A stretch of DNA of 64,000 bases, taken from the NCBI GenBank assembly GCA_047967505.1, contig CM106540.1, one strand, 5' to 3'. A model generated the notes under the pieces. That model saw only the letters and a program-made list of their open reading frames with translations, had not been told where the DNA came from and ran no database searches. Of this stretch, positions 50,801-59,800 are shown piece after piece (position 1 is the stretch's first letter; each line of letters begins with the position of its first letter). The position numbers and the translations under genes are program-made. The stretch is from Dipteris shenzhenensis. Lineage: Eukaryota > Polypodiophyta > Polypodiopsida > Gleicheniales.

Positions 50801-53800
50801 TTTAGGTTAGCCAGGCCTTTACCCTAGACAATCCAGTCTTAGTTAGGCCCTAGTTAGCCAAGTTATCAACATAACATTCTCCCCCCTTTAAAAAATATTT
50901 ATGCGAGCATAAATGAAGGTAGGAAAACTAATCGTACAAATTTAGATTTTTGGTTGTTCTAAAGTACAAATTCTACAACGAAAATAAGAGAGAAAACTAA
51001 AGAGAAGAAAAACGAGGTAACAAAAATTTTCTTTGAAAAACAAAAGGGAGACATACTCAGCAAGCAAAGTAGCACTTATGTCATCATCAGTGCCCAAGCA
51101 TATGTATATACCTTTGTAAGACCAGAATATATCCAATCATACAAATTTAGATTTTTTGTTGTAATAAAATCCAAGAATCTACACAAAAAATAAAAGAGAA
51201 AATGAAAGAGAAGAAAAAAGAGGTAACAAAAACTTTTTTGAAAAACAAAAGGAAGACATACTTAGCAAGCAAAGCAACACTTATGTCATCATTGGTGCCC
51301 AAGCATAAGCAGCTATACTTGGTTTCTAAAGTACTTCAAAGACCATACTTCTCATCTAGAATCAGATTCCAATAGTAGTATATGTAATATAGTATCCTCG
51401 AAGATCTTGGAATCTATACTATTACCATTAAAGTAATTAAGAGGTATCACTCTAATTTTTTGAGTAATCTCAAATCTAGTATGACTCGCTGAATTCTCTC
51501 ATGTGTGCAATATTCAACATCATGTATCAGTAATAAAGATCTTGGAGTCTATACTATTACCATACAAGGTAAATTGAGAAGTATCACTCTAATTTTTTTA
51601 GATAACTCAAAATTTTAGTATGGCTCACTTAATTCTTTGGAGTGGGCAATATTCAACATCATGTTGAATATCTTGATTTTGATTCATCTCGGATCATAAA
51701 AGTTTTCTCTCAAACAATATCTATGTTGTAATATATACCTAGATGAGAATCCAAGAGCATTACCAAACTCATCCTCTAAAAACACAACATAGTGGAGTTT
51801 CAATCTCATGATAGTCACTCATAAGATTGAAAACCATAAACTCCATCACGCATAGCAGGGACTAGCTACTATGACATCCCCACTGACATCATCAACGCCC
51901 AACAGTGGGTGTCGAGCATAGTATAAAAATATGCTCTCACACATACAAATCACACACCCACACAAACTTGAGCATCCATTTATACAAAGTCTTCGTACTG
52001 AGTTCCTGTCGGCACTCCGGAGGTGAAGGGCAAACTCAACCATGACGAAGGCTAGCACTAAAGCAGAAGGCTAATCAAAAAGTAGTCCAAAATCTCTTCA
52101 TTCAAGCTACAACTGCAGGTGAAGTCTAAACGATTTCATTTTAGTCTCTCCCAAACGAGCATCTAAATGTAGCTGATAGGGCAACGCACCACTTAAGATA
52201 GAAAGAATTATCGCAATACCAGCATGCCGCAACTTGGATGAAAACTTCACGAGGTGAAATTTGCACATCCACTAATACGGCAGAAGCATATACCTAGATG
52301 AATCCAGGAACATTCCCAAACTCATCCTCTAAAAACACAACATAGTGCAGTTTCAATCTCATGATAGTCACTCATAAGATTGAAAACCATAAACTCCATC
52401 ACGCATAGCAAGGACTAGCTACTATGACATCCCCATTGACGTCATCAGCGCCCAACAGCGGGTGTAGACCATAGTACAAAAATATGCTCTCACACATACA
52501 AATCCACACACCCACACAGACTTGAGCATCCATTTATACAAAGTCTTCGTACTGAGTTTCTATTGGCACTCCGAAGGTGAAGGGCAGACTCAGCCATGAC
52601 GAAGGCTAGCACTAAAGCAGAAGGCTAATCAAAAACTAGTCCAAAATCTCTTCATTCAAGCTACAACTGCAGGTGAAGTCTAAACGATTTCATTTTAGCC
52701 TCTCCCAAACGAGCATCTAAATCTAGCTGATAGGGCAACGCACCACTTAAGATAGAAACAATTATCGCAATACCAGCAAGTCGCAACTTGGACGAAAACT
52801 TCACAAGGTGAAATTTGCATGTCCGCTAATACGACAAAGGCATATATCTAGATGAGTCCAGGAACATGCCCAAACTCATCCTCTAAAAACACAACATAGA
52901 TAGTCACTCATAAGATTGAAAACCATACACTCCATCACGCATAGCAAGGAATAGCTACTATGACATCCCCACTGACATCATCAGCGCCCAACAATGGGTG
53001 TAGACCATAGTCATACAAATCCACACACCCACACAGACTTGAGCATCCATTTATACAAAGTCTTCGTATTGAGTTTCTGTCGGCACTCTGGAGGTGAAGG
53101 GCAGACTCAGCCATGACGAAGGCTAGCACTAAAGGAGAAGGCTAATCAGAAAGTAGTCCAAAATCTCTTCATTCAAGCTACAACTGCTTGTGAAGTCTAA
53201 ACGATTTCATTTTAGTCTCTCCCAAACGAGCATCTAAATCAGATGGCGGAAATAGCAGAATTGGAACAAAAAGAAATGAAAATTTCACCCTTATTAGGAA
53301 GAGGGCATGGGATGGAAACAAGTCCCACAAGGTTGATGCTAGATTTAGTCAGTACATCCAGTAAGGCTGATGCTGGAAACACCTAACAATCATAGAATGG
53401 AATCTGAAGTGTATTGATCTTGAATGAATTGCAAGTACAACAGAGCCCCTTTTATAGGTCTAGGGAAATGGGCCAGGACCTAATTGTATATGGGAATACA
53501 ACAGGGGTAACTGCGTGGCAAGCTGTCATGAAATCCTGATAACACTACCAAGTGTACAAGAAACTTACTGAAGTGTTTACAATTACTGGGAACCTTTTCT
53601 AGACTAACAGGGCAAATTACTTAACTGGCTGCTAAATTAGACATCACTAATGTTGCTATCCAGTACTACTCAAAAAGAATTTTGTTCTCAAAATGTACAC
53701 AAATGATAAGAAAGTCTGTATAGGTACTGCAGCCAGATGTGGACAGAAAGGGCTCCAATTCAGCTCAGCGGAAAGGGGAACTCCTGCACAATGCTCTCAG

Positions 53801-56800
53801 GCTGCCATGATGGATCATCCTCTAGTAGCTCCTACCGTTTCATGTAGTACTCCATCAAAACTTTATTTCTGAGGATTATGTCTCTGTAACCGGAATGTAC
53901 TCTATCTGTCCCGATTCATCCATGGGAGACAATTCTGCAATAACTGGAATATCTGCTCCCACATGCATTTCAAGCAAGGAAACATGGAATACAACATGGA
54001 TCTTGGTAGAGGGAGACAGGTACAACTGATAGGCTAAGTCACCGACTCTCTTAAGAATTTGTAAGGGCCATAGAATCTGTGAGTTAGCTTGGTGTTGGTT
54101 TAAATTTCAATGAGGCATACCTATGCTTGGGCAACCTGTGATACACCCAATCTCCTTGAAAATCCACATCTCTCCTTTTCAGATCCACATACTGCATCAT
54201 CCCAGACTGTGCCCTGCATAAATCATCTGTAGCCATAGGATTGCTTGCATCCTCTCCAACTCCTCCTGAGAATGTTGATTAATGAAAATCTGATCTTTGC
54301 ATGTAGAAGGTAGCTTGACCTGGCATCCATATAAAGCTTCAAATGAGGACATCCCAATGGAAGTGTGCCTTGTAGAATTATGACAGAATTCTGCCAAACG
54401 TAACCACTTCTCCCATGACTTTCATGTGTATTAATACAGAAATGCCTTAAATATTCTTCCAGCCACTTATTGGCCCTCTCAGTTTGACCATCGAATTGGG
54501 GACTAAGGGCGAACTTGGTACCCATTTGAGAGAACAACTCTTTCCAAAGCCCACTCCTGAATTTAGCATCTCTATCACTCACTATCTCTTGAGGCAGGCC
54601 ATGCAGCCTAATATATATGTTCTATGAATTGACTGGCTACCTGAGAAGAGGTATAAGTAGTTTTAGTTGGCACAAAATTGGCTGCTTTTGTCAGCCTATC
54701 CACAACCTCCACCGCTTTGCTGTAGTAGGCAAATCAGTGATAAAATCCATAACAATATGAGTTCGCTTGCCCTCTGGAATGGGCAGGGGATGTAAAGACC
54801 TTCCAGGGTGAGCATAATCAGTCCTGTCTAGGTAAGATAGTTTGTTTACTTGGTATTCATTCTCAGAAATTGCAGCTGGTAACTGCCAAACAATTCAGAA
54901 GGCTCCTCAAGAAAGATGTTAGCTTGTTTGCTTCAAAGCTTGAGGCTGGAGATAACAAAAAACCAACAAAAGTCTTCAAAATGGAGGATATTGGCATGCT
55001 AGGGCTGCTACAGCAATTTCCAGGAACCCCTATATACCTAGATGAATCTAGGAACATTCCCAAACTCATCCTCTAAAAACACAACATAGTGCAGTTTCAA
55101 TCTCACGATAGTCACTCATAAGATTGAAAACCATAAACTCCATCACGCATAGTAGGGACTAGCTACTATGACATCCCCACTAACGTCATCAACGCCCAAC
55201 AGTGGGGATAGACCATAGTATAAAAAAAATGCTCACACATACAACTCCACACACCCACACATACTTGAGCCCCTACCTGGTCTTCCCTCTAAAGAGAAGT
55301 TGATCATGACATTTATTTGGAGGAAGGATCAAAGCCCATCAAGAAGGCTCCTTACAGCTTATCCAAGGCAAAGAAAGATGAAGTTGCCAAGTAGATTCAG
55401 GAGCTTCTGGACAAAGGTCTTATCACTTACAGTCAATCTCCTGTTTTGTTGGTGAAAAAGAAGGATTTGAGATTATGCATTGACTACAGGGAGTTGAATA
55501 AAATGACTATAAAAAACATGTTGGATGGTTTGTTAGATGAACTGAAGGGATCTAGATAAGGTAGACCTTAGGTTAGGGTACTACTAAATAAGAATCAAGG
55601 AAAGTGATGAATATGAAAATGCCTGGAGGATAGAAAGAGGGCACTGCGAATTTAAAGTGATGCAGTTTGTATTGTTATGGCCCTCATAACCACCGATCTT
55701 GGTCTGCCCCGATTCCTCAAGGCCATGTCTAATAGAGGCGAATGCAAGTGGTAAAGGCATAGGAGCTGTTCTAGAACAAGGTCATACATGCTATGAAGAA
55801 ATGGCACCATTACTTGCATGGTAGTCAATTCAAGGTAAGGACTTAGGACAGAACATAGATCACTGAGCTATTTCTGAATATAAAAGAGGGAAAGAAAATG
55901 TAGTAGCTGATGCTTTGTCTAGGCTATGGTCTTGCCCCATATTTACAAGGATTGGATTCATGATATCCAAGAAGTGTACTTGGAACATCCCAAGACTGCT
56001 GCTATCTTTGTGGCCCTACACCCACATTGCATGGATTACCCACAGTATGCCCTCAGGAATGACCGGTCTTCTATGGTACTGAAACAGAGTTTATATTCCT
56101 CTTTGAAGAATCTGATCTTGGCAGAAATGCATAGTTCCCCCATGGCAGGGCACATTGGTTTGGGGAAGACTTATGAGAAGGTGGGAAGGGATTGTGGAAG
56201 ATGTGTTGAATTATGTAAAAAGTTGTGTAAAGGTCATGGTCATATTGTGTAAATTCATGGGTGAAATTACCTAAAGTTTGGAGCCAGTCACAGCCAACTA
56301 TGATGTCAATGGGACCAAGATCCGGGGTAAACAAATTGATACTGCAAGAGTAATCTGAGAAAAGGTTGATCAGAACATTGGCCACACCCTCTGGCTAGTA
56401 GCAGAAGTCCCATCAGCCTCTTCCACCGTCAAGCTGTGAGGGAGCTCAACCACAGGCAGCTTCAATGAATGTATACACTCAGACTTTACAAAGTTATCGG
56501 AGCTACCACTAAACAGGCATCCCTGCCCATTACCTTCCGCTTGATCCTGAAGGTGGTAGGACTGCTTATGCCATTACGAGCATTTGCAGACATTATATAC
56601 AATTCCAGTTGGCTGTCCCATGTAATTTCTTCATCATTCACAGCCTCAATACCTTCAGCTTCTAGGTAGGGGTCACAACAGTCAAAAACCTTTTCAAGAT
56701 GGTAGGAGCTATGCTTACCCACTGCTGTAAATCGAATGTGTATACCTAGATGAATCCAGGAACATTCCCAAACTCATCCTCTAAAAACAGAACATAGTGC

Positions 56801-59800
56801 AGTTTTAATCTCATGATAGTCACTCACAAGGTTGAAAACCATAAACTCCATCATGCATAGCAGGGACTAGCTACTATGGCATCCCCACTAACGTCATCAG
56901 CGCCCAACAGTGGGTGTAGACCATAGTATAAAAATATGCTCTCACACATACAAATCCACACACCCACACATACTTGAGCATCCATTTATACTAAGTCTTC
57001 GTACTGAGTTTCTGTCGGCACTCCGAAGGTGAAGGGCAGACTCAGCCATGACGAAGACTGTAAATCCAATGTGTATCAGCTATCAACAACAAGATAATAA
57101 ATTCCAGTTTTGTGCCCTTATCTACAGGGGCAAAAAATGATGTTTTTGGCATGCGTGTTGCTGAAGACAAGCTTGATGGCACCAATTACCCATGTGGTCA
57201 CCCATGATGTGTCATGTGTTGGTGGCGGGTTTTGAGATGAGAACTCCATCACAAGCATCTGCAGCCATGCAACGGCCACAACAGGTGGTGTTAATGTTGT
57301 TGACTCTTCATCATAGGCCATTGCTGCCCATGCCTCAGACTCAAGAACAGATTGGATGGGATGGAAGAGATGCTCAAGATCATGCCTTAATTGCATTGTC
57401 AATAAAGAAGACGATAATCCCTCACATCAAATCCTGTAAATGTAGAAAAGGGGGTAGGGGCGAATCGAAAAACCGGATAGAAGAGTGGAAACGGGAGCAG
57501 GAGGGAGATGGGGTAGAAGGGAGAGAGGGAGAGGTGGGAAAGAGAGAGATAGAGAGAGAGAGAGAGAGCAACACAAATTCTTCTCTACATCTGTTCTGCA
57601 CCTCCACAATTGCCCCTTCGTCAATGGACACTACTGATGACACCTGGTATCTTGATACGGCGGCCTCCCAACATATGACTTTTAAGAAGCCTTGGTTCAT
57701 TACATACATGCCGTTCCCTCAGCCTCTCACGGTATATCCTGGTAACAATTCTGAGCTCCGGGCGCATGGAAAAGGATGTGTCATACTGACATTCTTGAAT
57801 GGTCAATCCAATCCACTGGAGGACATCTACTTTGTTCCTCGTCTGCATAAGAATCTCTTTTCAGTTACTTCAGCAGCCCTACTTGGTGCCGCCGACATAC
57901 GTCTTCTTGGTGACTCTTGTTCCATTCGTATTGCTCATGTGGATTGCACATGCCCTCAAGTCACCAGAATGTACCACATTCGTCACAGCACCCCTTCACA
58001 GCAGTCCTTACAAGCATCTGCTGCCTCCATTCAACCAACAAGTTTGCACCTGTGGCATGCGCGGTTGGGCCACCCCAACATTCAACACATTTGTCAGTTA
58101 CTCAAACAATCCCCTGCTGATGGACTCCCAACTTCATTGTCTTTTGCAGACCCCTTTTGTGAACAATGTGTGCTGGGAAAACATGCCAGAGTAAACATGT
58201 CACATCAAAAAGTGGTACATGAGTGGCGGGCCTGGACTTATATAATCCCCTCCATTATCCACTCTATGCCATACTAAACTAGATCAAATTAGCATGAAGA
58301 AGCATGCTGGATTGGATTAGTGTGTAGTCCACCAGGGGCTGCACGCTAATCCCATCCCAGTGATCGGATTAGCATGCATCTAATCCAATCCCCAGGATTT
58401 ACGTGATGGGTTCTTTTGGAACAAAAGCCATATATGTGTTAGTAGAGAAGGTGTTGGAGGAATGTCATAATCCATCTTACATTGATCATAGCAGTTTGTC
58501 TCCCACTTTGCCATAGCTAGAGCCGTATATGTGTTAGTAGAGAAAGTGTTTGTCGAGGAATGTCATAATCCATCTTACATTGATCATAGCAGTTTGTCTC
58601 CCACTTTGCCATAGCTAGAGCAAAACTTGGATTGACCACAAAGTCAAAAAGATGGGTATCAGTATGTTACTTCTTGTCCAACTTGTCAAGGCGAAGTCTG
58701 ATAGATTGAAACCACAAGGGGTGTTGCAGTCTTTGCCAGCTTCTGAGTCATGGACATTGTCACACGTTTTCAGTTATATCCCCAAGGTCATGGTATGACT
58801 TGGACCATTATGGATAGGTTCAATAACAACGTACACTTCATCCCATGCAAGCAGACCTTAAAAGCTGCTAAAGCTGCACCATTGTCAGAAAGAAGGCTAG
58901 GTATTTTTGAGATTCTACAAAGCAAGGCTTAAGATGAAGGCCAGTAATTGTGTTATATATGTTAAGCTTGTGTTGCACTACTTTCATCTTTTTTAGATAG
59001 AGCACAGGATCAATGATGTTTTATTTTGCTTGAGTTTACTGGAAGACCCATAATGTTTTTCATGTCAATTTACTAAAGCATTACGAGGGACCTATATATA
59101 CCTTTGTAAGACTAGAATATGTCCAATCATATAAATTTAGATTTTTTGTTGTTCTAAAGACCAAAAATTTACACAGAAAATAAAAGAGAAAATGAAAGAG
59201 AAGAAAAAATAGGTAAACAAAAACTTTTATGAAAAACAAAAGAAAGACATACTTAGCATATAAACAAGCTACAGAACAAAGGAAAGAAGGGAGTTTGCAA
59301 GACAAAATTACAAGTAGATAAGGGAAAAAAAATAGTAAGCAAATCTACGCTTATGTTCTCACCAGTACCCAAGCATAAACTGCTATCTGGGTTTCGAAAG
59401 ATTCCGCTATCTACATCAAATCCAACATGTAGATCATTTTCAGGTTCAAAAGTCTCTCTTTCCATGTTTTATGTCGTGTTGAATCTGACAGCCCTACTGA
59501 GGGCACCTCAATTCATTGAGAGGAATTCGATCATCTAGTTCTGAGGTTGTAGGGCCCATCTAATCTGTAGACTGGTCTCCTACCCCGTCTCAATGGATTC
59601 TTCATTATGTATTAACCTAGCCTTTTCTGGCATTATTGACTGTAACATAGTATCCTACTTTCATCCATCCTTTGTCATACTTATAAATTCTTCTTCTGTA
59701 CTCAACAACCTATTGAATTTCATTAGATGAGTTCTAAGGAGCTGAAAATTTTCATTACATCATTCAGATATAAAGCAGCCAGTCTGGTGACAGTGTTGAG

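Larger units (their letters stand above)
51735..53245 (-). repeat. Tandem array, 555-bp unit, about 2.7 copies
   Basis: Units start at about 51735, 52290 and 52844 (spacing 555 and 554 bp). Each contains a family A repeat (about 335 bp) followed by about 220 bp of unrelated sequence (plus strand AAAAAGTAGTCCAAAATCTC .. GCAACTTGGA). The third unit stops at about 53240, within the unrelated part. The unrelated part is absent before the first unit, so the array grew by duplicating element plus right flank. Confidence 0.85.

Noticed and set aside
51846-53129. Similar 64-70-codon minus-strand frames repeated in the 555-bp array
   Set aside because: They lie inside family A repeats and are broken in other copies (for example A3 and A7), so they are by-products of the repeat.
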